Assembly (NCBI RefSeq): GCF_008064635.1
Contig: NZ_VRYZ01000002.1
Location: forward strand, 617,957 to 681,956
Origin: Parahaliea aestuarii
GTDB lineage: Bacteria; Pseudomonadota; Gammaproteobacteria; Pseudomonadales; Halieaceae
DNA length: 64,000 bases
Reading direction: 5' to 3'
Part shown: positions 17,943 to 26,591 of the stretch, piece by piece
Layout: each line of letters begins with the position of its first letter
Position numbering within the stretch: the stretch's first letter is position 1
Notes under the pieces: model-generated
The model's input: only the letters and a program-made list of their open reading frames with translations
Database searches by the model: none
Told to the model about the DNA's origin: nothing
Program-made: the position numbers and the translations under genes

Positions 17943-19130
17943 ATGCACCTCGAACTCCGCCCCCAGCAGCAGGCCCTGCGCCAGGAACTGCGTAGCTACT
18001 TCCAGCACCTGATGACGCCCGAACTGATCGCCGAGACACGCGGCAACGAGGGTGGCGATGCCTATAAGTCCGTCATCCGCCAGATCGGCAGGGACGGCTG
18101 GCTCACCCTCGGCTGGCCCGAGGCCTACGGCGGCCAGGGTCGCGGGCCAATGGACCAGATGATCCTGTTCGAGGAGGCCCAGCTGGCCTGCGCCCCCCTG
18201 CCCTTCGTCACCATCAATACGGTGGGGCCAGCCATCATTGCCCACGGCTCCGAGTCCCATAAGCAGTTCTTCCTGCCGAAGATCGCCGCCGGCGAGTTGC
18301 ATTTCGCCATCGGCTATTCTGAGCCCCAGGCCGGCACCGACCTCGCCAGTCTCAATACCAGCGCGGTGCGCGAGGGCGACGAATGGGTGATCAACGGCAC
18401 CAAGGTGTTCACCTCCAGCGCCGAGGCGGCGGACTATATCTGGCTGGCGGCGCGCACCGACCCCCAGGCCAGCCGTCCGCACGCCGGCATCAGCGTATTC
18501 ATGGTGGATGCGAAACAGCCCGGCTTCAGCTATTCCCCCATTCACACCGTGGGCGACGTGCGCACCAACATGTCCTACTACGACAATGTGCGCTGCCCCC
18601 ACGACATGATCTGCGGCGAACTGAACGGTGGCTGGAAACTGATCACCTCCCAGCTCAACCACGAGCGGGTCGGCCTGGCGGCGATCGGCGTGTATGCATG
18701 GAAGTTGTACGAACAGGCCCTGGCCTGGGCGCGCACGAAGCAGGTCGACGGCGCACGGCCCATCGACCGCCCGGTGGTGCAATCCCTGCTGGGGCAGGCC
18801 TACGCCCGCCTGGAAGCGATGCGTCTCACCACCTGGCGCATGGTGTCACGGATGGAAAACGAGGAACCGGATCCGGCCTACTCCTCGGCCATCAAGACCT
18901 TCAGCACCGAGTCACAGATTGAAATCTACCGCCTGCTGATCGACGCCCTGGGGCCCGCGGCGAACCTGCGCAGGGGCAGCGCCGGCGCCCTGCTGCAGGG
19001 TGAACTGGAAGCGGAATACCGCCGCTGCCAGATCAATACCTTCGGCGGCGGGGTGCTGGAAGTGATGCGCGACCTGGTGGCCCAGTTCGGTCTGGGGATG
19101 GGCGGCGGCCGGCGTCGGGCCGCCACCTGA
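17943..19130 (+). CDS. Acyl-CoA dehydrogenase (ChsE2/FadE29-like subunit)
   Basis: 395 residues from the ATG at 17943. It is a full-length acyl-CoA dehydrogenase: helical N-domain, beta domain with the FAD/substrate motif GYSEPQAGTDLASL and the VFTSSAEAADYIWLAART strand, and C-terminal helical domain. The sequence LNHERVGLAA places a glutamate at about residue 241, where FadE29 and isovaleryl-CoA-type enzymes keep their catalytic base. It is divergent from the TetR-led operon and shares its control region. Pairing with the short dehydrogenase 15135-16154 would give the heterotetramer known for steroid side-chain dehydrogenation. Confidence 0.88.
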   Translation: MHLELRPQQQALRQELRSYFQHLMTPELIAETRGNEGGDAYKSVIRQIGRDGWLTLGWPEAYGGQGRGPMDQMILFEEAQLACAPLPFVTINTVGPAIIAHGSESHKQFFLPKIAAGELHFAIGYSEPQAGTDLASLNTSAVREGDEWVINGTKVFTSSAEAADYIWLAARTDPQASRPHAGISVFMVDAKQPGFSYSPIHTVGDVRTNMSYYDNVRCPHDMICGELNGGWKLITSQLNHERVGLAAIGVYAWKLYEQALAWARTKQVDGARPIDRPVVQSLLGQAYARLEAMRLTTWRMVSRMENEEPDPAYSSAIKTFSTESQIEIYRLLIDALGPAANLRRGSAGALLQGELEAEYRRCQINTFGGGVLEVMRDLVAQFGLGMGGGRRRAAT

Positions 19131-19145
19131 TAGCGCTACGAGCGT

Positions 19146-19706
19146 TTAGAACTGGTAGGTCAGACCCACGCTGAACATGGACAGGTTGTCGAGATTGTCG
19201 ACATCAAAGTACTCCCACTCGCCGCGAATGGCGAAGCTCCCGAGTTCGAGGTCGGCGCCGATGCCGTAGGCCGCGTCGGTGCTGCTGTCGCTGTCGCTGA
19301 AGCTGGCACCGCCTTCCTCGATGCGGAAGTCCGTGTCGGCGTACACTACACCGACTTTGGCGAACAGGTCGATAAAACCCAGGGGCAGGTTGCCCACCAG
19401 GAAGGCATCCCAGGCCTCGGTGGCCACACGGGCGCGGGAGAAGGTGGAGTCGCCCTCGACTTCACCGAAATCGACATAGCCGCCTTCCACGCCGAGGATG
19501 GACAGGAACTGCCAGCCGGCGAAGACCTTGTAACCGAAATCGTCGTCGTCCAGGTCGTAATTGCTGTTTTCAATAATGTCGCGAGCCTCGGCTTCCGTGT
19601 AGGCCTGACCCACGCTGCCGCCGATATAGAAGCCGGTATCGTCGGCCTGCGCCGGCAGGGAAAGCCCTGCGACCAGTGCCGCGGCCACTGTCATCTTTGT
19701 TTTCAT
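19146..19706 (-). CDS. Small outer-membrane beta-barrel protein
   Basis: 186 residues from the ATG at 19706 (GGAG 6 bases upstream), followed by a clear signal peptide MKTKMTVAAALVAGLSLPAQA. The mature part alternates hydrophobic strands and ends in a C-terminal aromatic (VGLTYQF), as in OmpA-like 8-stranded barrels (opening GFYIGGSVGQAYTE). No periplasmic OmpA domain follows. It converges with the dehydrogenase gene 16 bp away. Role unknown. Confidence 0.82.
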   Translation of the reverse strand: MKTKMTVAAALVAGLSLPAQADDTGFYIGGSVGQAYTEAEARDIIENSNYDLDDDDFGYKVFAGWQFLSILGVEGGYVDFGEVEGDSTFSRARVATEAWDAFLVGNLPLGFIDLFAKVGVVYADTDFRIEEGGASFSDSDSSTDAAYGIGADLELGSFAIRGEWEYFDVDNLDNLSMFSVGLTYQF

Positions 19707-19911
19707 GTGCAATCTCCGAATGGTAATACGCCGGCACCGCCGACAGGCAAAACATAGCACCGGGTGCTGATTTCGTCCGGAAATTCGCCGGAAATATTCA
19801 CGACCGAAAAGCCGCCACTACCACTTGCCAAGCGGACATATTCCGCTTCGGTCGCCATCCACAATGGATAGCAACCGCCGGTGCCTGCGCCTGCAGGAAG
19901 TGCCAGACCGG

Positions 19912-20745
19912 TTATGTGGCGGGAGCCTGCCAGTCGCGCGGGTCGACCTGGAAGTAGCTCTTCAGGGTAGCGAAAAGCTCCGGGTGAGTGGCCTGCATGG
20001 CAACCGGCCGCTCATAGAACAGCTCGGTGATGACAGCAAAGAATTCCGCCGGGTTGGTGGCGCCGTAGCTATCGATCAGGGTGGCGTGGCCGTACTGTAC
20101 CGCACGCTGCAATTCCTCGAACTCGCGCCCCAGAACCTGCGACCACAAGCCGTAGGCAGCGCGACTGTTGAGCAGGGGCGCACCGTCGGCAACGCCGCCC
20201 TCCTGGTCCAGCTGGTGGGCAAACTCATGCAGCACCACGTTCTGGCCATCCTCAAAATCGACGTAACCATGTTTCACGCTGTCCCATGCCAGTACTACCC
20301 GGCCGTTACTCCACGATACTCCCAGCAGGTCCCCGGAGGGCAGCGAGACGACACCTGCCTCGTCCCGCTCTGGCTGGCGACTGCGAAAGGTACTGGGGTA
20401 GATATAGATCCACTTCAGGTCGCGATACAGGGTGTTGGGACGATTGAGAATCAGCAGACAGGCCTCGGTAGCAATCAACACCCGCCTCTCGTCGGTGACC
20501 TCCAGCCCCTCGCAGCCGACAAAACGCTTGCGGTAGAGAAACGCCTGCACCTTGCGCCGCAGCTCCGCCTGGAGCTCCGCGCCCAACCGCTCGTAGAAGG
20601 GAAAGCGCTGCAGTAGGGGCAACCAGTGATCGGGGAATGGCGCGGCCATGGCGCGCTCAAAGCGCCAGCGCGGCAGTGCCTGGCTAATCCAGTAGGCCAG
20701 CCCCAGCACAGCGCAGGCCAGCGCCAGCCACACCCAGTTATTCAC
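19912..20745 (-). CDS. MtfA-like zinc peptidase with N-terminal membrane anchor
   Basis: 277 residues from the GTG at 20745, preceded by GGAG at 7 bases. One hydrophobic segment at about residues 4-20 anchors it; the rest is an MtfA/DUF980-type domain with the metal site HEFAH at about 171-175 in NVVLHEFAHQLDQEGG and a later downstream acidic residue (NPAEFFAVITELFYERP) as in the family. E. coli MtfA is a soluble aminopeptidase that binds the regulator Mlc. This protein differs by its membrane anchor. It is divergent from the GGDEF/EAL gene. Confidence 0.85.
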   Translation of the reverse strand: MNNWVWLALACAVLGLAYWISQALPRWRFERAMAAPFPDHWLPLLQRFPFYERLGAELQAELRRKVQAFLYRKRFVGCEGLEVTDERRVLIATEACLLILNRPNTLYRDLKWIYIYPSTFRSRQPERDEAGVVSLPSGDLLGVSWSNGRVVLAWDSVKHGYVDFEDGQNVVLHEFAHQLDQEGGVADGAPLLNSRAAYGLWSQVLGREFEELQRAVQYGHATLIDSYGATNPAEFFAVITELFYERPVAMQATHPELFATLKSYFQVDPRDWQAPAT

Positions 20746-20975
20746 TCTTCCACTCCGTATCAACGCTCATCGATAGCACCCGGTCTGCCACATCGCCGGG
20801 GCTCGGCGACACGCGGCACAGTCTAACCCAGCAGGCGAAAGCGCCAAAAGGCGGCGCCGTGATTGCTCCACCTTTGCCCCTCATGCTAACGTCTTTTGCA
20901 TCAGGTTCGCGCAGGGAAGATGGGCGGAGCACCAATGGAAAGGGACGTCGGACGGTCTGACCGCGCGGTCGGGGC

Positions 20976-23264
20976 ATGAGCAGTACAACACGAACCCGTC
21001 TCGCCGCCGTGGCGGTGATTCTCCTCGGCAGCCTGCTGTTGGCTGCCTTCTGCGCGCAACATTTCTACCAGCAATCCCTTGACCAGGTCCGTGCCGTGAG
21101 CAAGGCCAGGCTGGACCAGCGGGCGGATTTGCAGTGGCTGATTTACCAGCAGCAGACGCCGGCGCTGCAGCGACTTCTACAGGATCTCACTCGCCACCCG
21201 GCGATAGACCGGGGCCACATCTACAGTGGCACCGGCGACCATCTGGCGAGTCACCCGGCCGGCGGCACGGTGGCCCTCGATACGGTGAGGGGCCAGGTTT
21301 CTCTCAACGAAGCGGTGCTGCAGGGCATCGGCGGCGACGGCAATGTGCTGGGCAGCAGCTATTTCAGCACGCTGTTACACCCCGGCGCCCGCCTCCATCT
21401 CAACCTGCCGGTCATTACCCGCCTCAACCCCGACGCAAAGAACCTGAATGGCCAGGACTTCCTGCAGGCGATGACGAGCGCCAGCCGCGCCGGCAGTGAT
21501 ATCGTGATGGGTTTTGTCGACCTTGCCATCGACCCCGCTGTGCTGCGCCGGGAAAGCCTGCCGCAGATTCTGGCCATCTCCGTTGGCTGGCTGGTACTGG
21601 CCGGCATCCTGGCACTGCTCATGCTGTCCGCCGGAGTCCGTCAGGCCCTGCAGTTGCACCGCACCACCGGGATCATCGACCGCCTCGCCAACGGTGAACG
21701 CGAGATTGAAATCACCCAGGGCGGCGGCGAAATAGACGCGGCCCTGCGGCGGCTGGTACACAGCCTCGGCCGCTATTCCCGGGAAATCGAAACTGGCAAG
21801 AGCCTGTTGAGCCGCAAGGTAGAAGAGCGCACTCACCAACTGTCCCGCAGCCACGAAGAGCTGCACCGGGCCAGCGAGGCCGTCAGCGAATCCCGCCAGC
21901 GCCTGCAGCGACTGACCTACTACGATCACCTTACGACGCTACCCAACCGCCAATTGTTTCTGGAGCAGTTAGGACTGCTGCTGCGGCTCAGTCGCCGCGC
22001 CGGCCAGCACCTCGCCCTGTTGCATGTGGACCTGGCTAACTTCCGCCAGATCAATGAAGTGCAGGGTTATCACGCCGGCGACCTGCTGCTGCGTGAAGTC
22101 GCCAGACGTCTGAAGCAATGTGTGCGCGACAGTGACGCAGTAGCCACCGCGGAGGGACCCGAGCACGACATCTCAGTATCACGGCTGGGCGGCGACGAGT
22201 TCACGGTGGTACTCAACGACCTGGACAAACCGGAATCCGCCCGCCTGGTTGCCGAACGCCTCGTCAGTCACCTGCAGGCCCCCCTGGCAGTCGGCGACAG
22301 CAGCGTGACGGTGCAAACCCGCGTCGGTATCGCCTGCTTCCCCGAGCATGGCGATTCTGCCGAAACACTGCTGAGAGCGGCCGCCATCGCCCTGAACAGG
22401 GCCAAATCGAATCCCGGTCTGCCGGTGATGGTCTGTCGCGACGAGTGGCTGGCAAACCCGCCAGACAACGACGACGCTCCCTGGCGCGAGGCGCTGCAGC
22501 AGCAGACTCTCGCCCTGCGCTATACGCCGGTGGTGGATACCGTCATGGGTTCTGTTGTCTGCCTGCACGCCACTTTGTGCCGGCCCTCTCCCGCGTCCGG
22601 TGACGCTGCAGCGGCGACGCCACTCCAAATCTGGAACGGCCGTTGCAGCGACAGCGCACTGGCGAAGGAACTCGATACCTGGCGACTGCAACAGGCCAGC
22701 ACCGCTGTCGCCCGCCTGAGCGCAGGCAACCGCCAGCCCCCGCGTGTGGCGCTACCCCTGCCACCGAACCAGTGCAGCGCCGACTTGCCCCGGCAGATAC
22801 AGGCTGTGCTGGCCGAGACAGCCCTGCCACCGGCGCAACTGGAACTTTGCCTGGACGAATCGGTACTGGCAGAGGGCCGCTTTGGCCCGCTGCTCAACGA
22901 ATTGCGCGACCTGGGCCTGTACCTGAGTGTGACGGACTTCGGCCTCGGCGCCACCTCCCTGCAGCAGCTGGGCGAGAGCGACCTGCGGGCGCTCTACATT
23001 GCCCCGGCCTTCGCGCCCCGCTACACCGAGCGCAGCGACAGTGGCACCGTGCGGGCCCTCGCGGGCATCGCCCGCAGCCTCGACCTGGAGCCGGTTGCCG
23101 GCGGTGTGGCGAGCGCCGTCCAGTACCACTTTCTGGCTGCACTGGGCGTAAGACTGATGAGCGGCGACCTGTTTGGCCAGCACCTTGAAGAGCAGCAGGC
23201 CGCTAAATTGCTGGCCCCCTGGCACTTTATCGAGCAGATACGCAAGCTGGGTACCGAACAATAG
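20976..23264 (+). CDS. Membrane GGDEF protein with degenerate EAL domain
   Basis: 762 residues: membrane segment at about 8-28, a periplasmic region of about 170 residues, a second membrane segment near 207-227, a HAMP-like and coiled-coil linker, a GGDEF domain and a C-terminal EAL-like domain. The GGDEF signature is intact (RLGGDEF, GGDEF at 405-409), so diguanylate cyclase activity is possible. The EAL motif position reads HATLCR instead of EAxLR, the metal-binding ExTE and DDFGTG positions read CLDES and TDFGLG, and the KID position is LYI. The EAL domain is thus almost certainly unable to cleave c-di-GMP and may sense a nucleotide or bind a partner. Confidence 0.9.
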   Translation: MSSTTRTRLAAVAVILLGSLLLAAFCAQHFYQQSLDQVRAVSKARLDQRADLQWLIYQQQTPALQRLLQDLTRHPAIDRGHIYSGTGDHLASHPAGGTVALDTVRGQVSLNEAVLQGIGGDGNVLGSSYFSTLLHPGARLHLNLPVITRLNPDAKNLNGQDFLQAMTSASRAGSDIVMGFVDLAIDPAVLRRESLPQILAISVGWLVLAGILALLMLSAGVRQALQLHRTTGIIDRLANGEREIEITQGGGEIDAALRRLVHSLGRYSREIETGKSLLSRKVEERTHQLSRSHEELHRASEAVSESRQRLQRLTYYDHLTTLPNRQLFLEQLGLLLRLSRRAGQHLALLHVDLANFRQINEVQGYHAGDLLLREVARRLKQCVRDSDAVATAEGPEHDISVSRLGGDEFTVVLNDLDKPESARLVAERLVSHLQAPLAVGDSSVTVQTRVGIACFPEHGDSAETLLRAAAIALNRAKSNPGLPVMVCRDEWLANPPDNDDAPWREALQQQTLALRYTPVVDTVMGSVVCLHATLCRPSPASGDAAAATPLQIWNGRCSDSALAKELDTWRLQQASTAVARLSAGNRQPPRVALPLPPNQCSADLPRQIQAVLAETALPPAQLELCLDESVLAEGRFGPLLNELRDLGLYLSVTDFGLGATSLQQLGESDLRALYIAPAFAPRYTERSDSGTVRALAGIARSLDLEPVAGGVASAVQYHFLAALGVRLMSGDLFGQHLEEQQAAKLLAPWHFIEQIRKLGTEQ

Positions 23265-23274
23265 CGCTGGTGTT

Positions 23275-23586
23275 TCAGCCGAGCAGTGCCCGCACTCCCC
23301 AGAACACCGCCATGGCCAGCACAATGGTCAGCAGGTGATTGCGACTGCGCCAGGCCACCAACCCCGCCGTCAGCAGGGCCAGGCCTTCCGCCACTCCCAG
23401 CATGAGATCCCCCGCCGGACTGATCAGCATGGTCACCACCAGTGCAGCCATCACCGAAGGTCCGACGTATTCCATCGCCAGTCGCAGGTGTGACGGAATG
23501 CGCCGATTGGCCAGGGCGATAATAAATACCGCGCGGCTGAAATAGGTACCCATACCGGACAGCACTATGGCCAGCAGGGCGGTCAT
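23275..23586 (-). CDS. azlD: AzlD-family branched-chain amino acid exporter small subunit
   Basis: 103 residues with four hydrophobic segments and the AzlD pattern GMGTYFSRAVFIIALANRRIP near the N-terminus. AzlD works with AzlC to export branched-chain amino acids. Its ATG overlaps the stop of the azlC-like gene (ATGA at 23583-23586). It converges with the GGDEF/EAL gene, 10 bp apart. Confidence 0.86.
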   Translation of the reverse strand: MTALLAIVLSGMGTYFSRAVFIIALANRRIPSHLRLAMEYVGPSVMAALVVTMLISPAGDLMLGVAEGLALLTAGLVAWRSRNHLLTIVLAMAVFWGVRALLG

Positions 23587-24260
23587 CGGCGGCGCTCCAG
23601 CAGCAGGCCTGACAGCACGCCCACCAGCGCACCGACCAACAGTCCCGCCCGGTGCGGCAGGTCTGCCGCCAGCAGCGTCGCCGCAGCGGCAATCAGCGCG
23701 GCAGCGGCTTTGGGCCAGCGGTCGATGCCGGTCACCAGCAGGCCCATGAACATCACCGGCACCGCAAAGCCGAAGCCCCAGCTCTGGGGAATCACCGGCC
23801 CGAGAAACAGGGCCACGCCGGTACCCACTACCCAGCACAGCCAGAAGGTAATGCCGACACTGAGGTAGTAGGTACGAAAGCTGCGTGGATCGTCGTGAAT
23901 GCGCAGCATGCTCAGGGCAAACACCTGGTCGACCAGGAAATAGGACCCCACCCAGCGGAACCAGCCCGGCTGTCGCTGAAAGGTGGGCGCCATGGCCGCC
24001 GAGTACATCAGGTGGCGGGCGTTAACAATCAAGGTCGCCGTCACTGCCGCGGCCACCGCCACGCCGTCTCCCAGCAAGGTGATGAGCGTGAGTTGGGAGG
24101 CGCCGCCAAAGATAATTGGCGAACTGCTCCAGCCCAGGGCGGGAAAAATCCCGGACTCGAGAATGGCTATCCCCAGCACCAGGGTGAAGGGGATGACTGG
24201 CAGGAAAATGGGCAGGGCATCGCGGATGCCCTGACGGATCAGGGGGGCGGTATCGTTCAT
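23583..24260 (-). CDS. azlC: AzlC-family branched-chain amino acid permease
   Basis: 225 residues and about six to seven membrane segments. The family block LGWSSSPIIFGGASQLTLITLLGDG followed by NARHLMYSAAMAP is clear. Pairs with the overlapping small subunit downstream. Divergent from the aspartate kinase gene, so end products of the aspartate family or branched-chain pathway may link them, but this is only positional. Confidence 0.9.
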   Translation of the reverse strand: MNDTAPLIRQGIRDALPIFLPVIPFTLVLGIAILESGIFPALGWSSSPIIFGGASQLTLITLLGDGVAVAAAVTATLIVNARHLMYSAAMAPTFQRQPGWFRWVGSYFLVDQVFALSMLRIHDDPRSFRTYYLSVGITFWLCWVVGTGVALFLGPVIPQSWGFGFAVPVMFMGLLVTGIDRWPKAAAALIAAAATLLAADLPHRAGLLVGALVGVLSGLLLERRR

Positions 24261-24412
24261 CGCGGCAGTTTAGCCGATTGTGACGCTATCGGGGCAGCCA
24301 CACTTCACTGCGCTCTACCCACTACGGGATTTCCTCCGGTAGTATTGTCGCCCGAACATTTCGCCCCTTACTGCTTTTGAGCAATTGACGTTCCAGCCCC
24401 GGTGGACAGCAC

Positions 24413-25747
24413 ATGAACCCAACTAATCCCTCACGCTTCGTCAGCAAATTCGGCGGCTCCAGCCTCGCGGGGGCCGGCCAGTTGCGCAAAGTTCGCAGCA
24501 TCATCGACGCCGATAGCCGGCGGCGCATCATCGTGCCTTCGGCACCCGGCAAGCGCGACAACAGCGATACCAAGATCACCGACCTGCTCTATCTCTGCCA
24601 TCACGCAGCGCAGCTCGGGGCGGACTTTTCCAGCTCCTTTTCCCGGATTGTCGAGCGCTTTACCGGGCTGGAAAGTGAACTGGGGGTGGATGCCGGCCTG
24701 GCGCAGCAGCTGGAGCAGTTGCGCGCCGATCTGCAGCGCGGTGTCAGCGTGGATCACGCGGCCTCACGCGGAGAATACCTTTGCGGACGACTGCTGGCCG
24801 CATGGCTGGACGCCGAGTTTGTCGACCCGGTTGACTGTGTGGTGATCAGCGCCAACGGCCTGGTGGAACCCGAGACCTGGGATCTGCTGGGCCAGCGCCT
24901 GGCCGATCCCGAGCGCCGCTATGTCCTGCCCGGATTCTACGGGCGGGATGCCGAGGGCCGGGTACGCACCTTTACCCGTGGCGGTTCGGACGTGACCGGT
25001 GCCGTTGCCGCCCGGGCCGCAGGTGCGGAACTGTATGAAAACTGGACCGACGTTTCAGGCCTGCTGATGGCAGACCCGCGCATCGTCGACTCCCCGCGCC
25101 CGATGGCCGAAGTGACCTACGCCGAAATCCGCGAAATGGCCTATATGGGCGCCAGCGTGTTGCACGACGAGGCCATGGCCCCGGTGCGGGAAGTCGGCAT
25201 TCCGGTCAATATCCGCAACACCAACGCACCGGATCACCCCGGCACCCGCATCGTCGCCCAGCTCTCCGCCGAGACGCTTTCCGGCACCCAGATCGCCGGG
25301 GTCGCCGGGAAAGACAACTTTGCCATGATCACCGTTGGCAAGAACCTGATGAACCGCGAGGTGGGTTTCGTCTACCGCCTGCTGGGCGTGCTGGAGCACA
25401 ATGACATCCCTTTCGAGCACTGCCCCTCCAGCATCGACAGCGTGAGCGTTATCGTCGAAGCGCGCTGGCTTGAGGACCGGGCCGAGCAGCTGATGGATGA
25501 GATCCGCCGCACCCTTGAACCCGACGAAATCGACTATGTGCCGCGCATCGCCCTGATCGCCATCGTCGGCGAGGAAATGGCCCACACCCCCGGCATCGCC
25601 GCCCGCGTGTTTGGGGCCCTGGCAAAGGGTGGAATCAATGTCAGGCTGATCAATCAGGGAGCGTCGGAGCTGAACATTATCGTCGGCGTGGCGGCGGAGG
25701 ATTACGCCGCGGCAGTGCAGGCGATATATGGGGAGTTTGTGGGGTAA
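24413..25747 (+). CDS. Aspartate kinase
   Basis: 444 residues. The N-terminal kinase domain opens with VSKFGGSSLA (residues 10-19) and contains TRGGSDVTGAVAARAAGAELYENWTD; two ACT regulatory domains follow from about residue 290 (EVGFVYRLLGVLEHNDIPFEHCPSSIDSVSV). It phosphorylates aspartate in the first step to lysine, threonine and methionine. It is monofunctional, without a homoserine dehydrogenase domain, and stands alone, with no pathway genes beside it. A start at ATG 24413 (GGTGGA upstream) is well supported. Confidence 0.93.
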   Translation: MNPTNPSRFVSKFGGSSLAGAGQLRKVRSIIDADSRRRIIVPSAPGKRDNSDTKITDLLYLCHHAAQLGADFSSSFSRIVERFTGLESELGVDAGLAQQLEQLRADLQRGVSVDHAASRGEYLCGRLLAAWLDAEFVDPVDCVVISANGLVEPETWDLLGQRLADPERRYVLPGFYGRDAEGRVRTFTRGGSDVTGAVAARAAGAELYENWTDVSGLLMADPRIVDSPRPMAEVTYAEIREMAYMGASVLHDEAMAPVREVGIPVNIRNTNAPDHPGTRIVAQLSAETLSGTQIAGVAGKDNFAMITVGKNLMNREVGFVYRLLGVLEHNDIPFEHCPSSIDSVSVIVEARWLEDRAEQLMDEIRRTLEPDEIDYVPRIALIAIVGEEMAHTPGIAARVFGALAKGGINVRLINQGASELNIIVGVAAEDYAAAVQAIYGEFVG

Positions 25748-25831
25748 TGCCGGGAGCTACTGGAAGTGTGGAATAATCCCCACCCTCCCAGAGCGATCGT
25801 TACTCTGAAGCCACAGTTCACCAGGGCTCGA

Positions 25832-26584
25832 TCAGAAACTGAACCGCCACCCCAGCGCGGGGCCATGCTCGGCAATGTCGAACCGGAAGCGGTCGAGGCC
25901 GTTGCCATCTTCGTAATCGAAGTCGATGTAGCGGTACATCAAGGTGAAGGCATTGTGTTCACTGACGTGATACGCCACACCCGCGTTCAACGACCACATC
26001 AGGTCGGAGCCGACGCCGAAGCCGCCCAGGTAACCGAAACCGGCGAAGCTCCAGCGTTCGCCCATGGGTGACTCGAAGCGCGCGCCGACGAACGGGTCGA
26101 CCCATGACTCCGAGCGGCGGCGGCTCTGGCCGCCGGCAAAGCCGGCAGTATCCAGGGACAGCTTGACGTCGGTATACATGCCGCCCGCCAGTAACTGCCA
26201 GTTCGGGTTCAGGCGCCGCGTGGCCGACACCGCTGCGGTGAACTGCTTGTTGCCCAGGTCACCTTTGACGGCGCCCCGGGCCAGCGAGAAGTCCGATTCC
26301 AGGTCCATGTAGACCAGGTCGGCAAACACGCCCCAGCCGTTCTTCTCGGCCAGATACATGCCCAGGAAGGCGCCTTCGAGCATGTCAAACACCTCGCCGG
26401 CGTCCACCTTCACATCGGTATCGGCCGGGCCAATACCCGCCGTGCCTTCGATGGTCGGGCCCAGCAGGTAGGCGTGGATGGATTGTCGCCACTCGTGTGT
26501 TGCGGCGCTGTCCTGCGCAAAGGCTTGAAAGGGAGCGGTCGCAGTGCAAACCGCCAGGATGGGCAGCAGGAATCGGTGTCTCAT
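25832..26584 (-). CDS. Outer-membrane beta-barrel protein linked to the sulfatase
   Basis: 250 residues from the ATG at 26584, starting with a signal peptide (MRHRFLLPILAVCTATAPFQAFA). The mature part has alternating amphipathic strands and ends GPALGWRFSF, with a terminal phenylalanine as needed for BAM assembly. It lies 7 bp downstream of the sulfatase stop on the same strand, so the two are co-transcribed. It might be a pore for the sulfatase substrate or product. No specific family was recognised. Confidence 0.8.
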   Translation of the reverse strand: MRHRFLLPILAVCTATAPFQAFAQDSAATHEWRQSIHAYLLGPTIEGTAGIGPADTDVKVDAGEVFDMLEGAFLGMYLAEKNGWGVFADLVYMDLESDFSLARGAVKGDLGNKQFTAAVSATRRLNPNWQLLAGGMYTDVKLSLDTAGFAGGQSRRRSESWVDPFVGARFESPMGERWSFAGFGYLGGFGVGSDLMWSLNAGVAYHVSEHNAFTLMYRYIDFDYEDGNGLDRFRFDIAEHGPALGWRFSF

Positions 26585-26591
26585 GAGCGCT

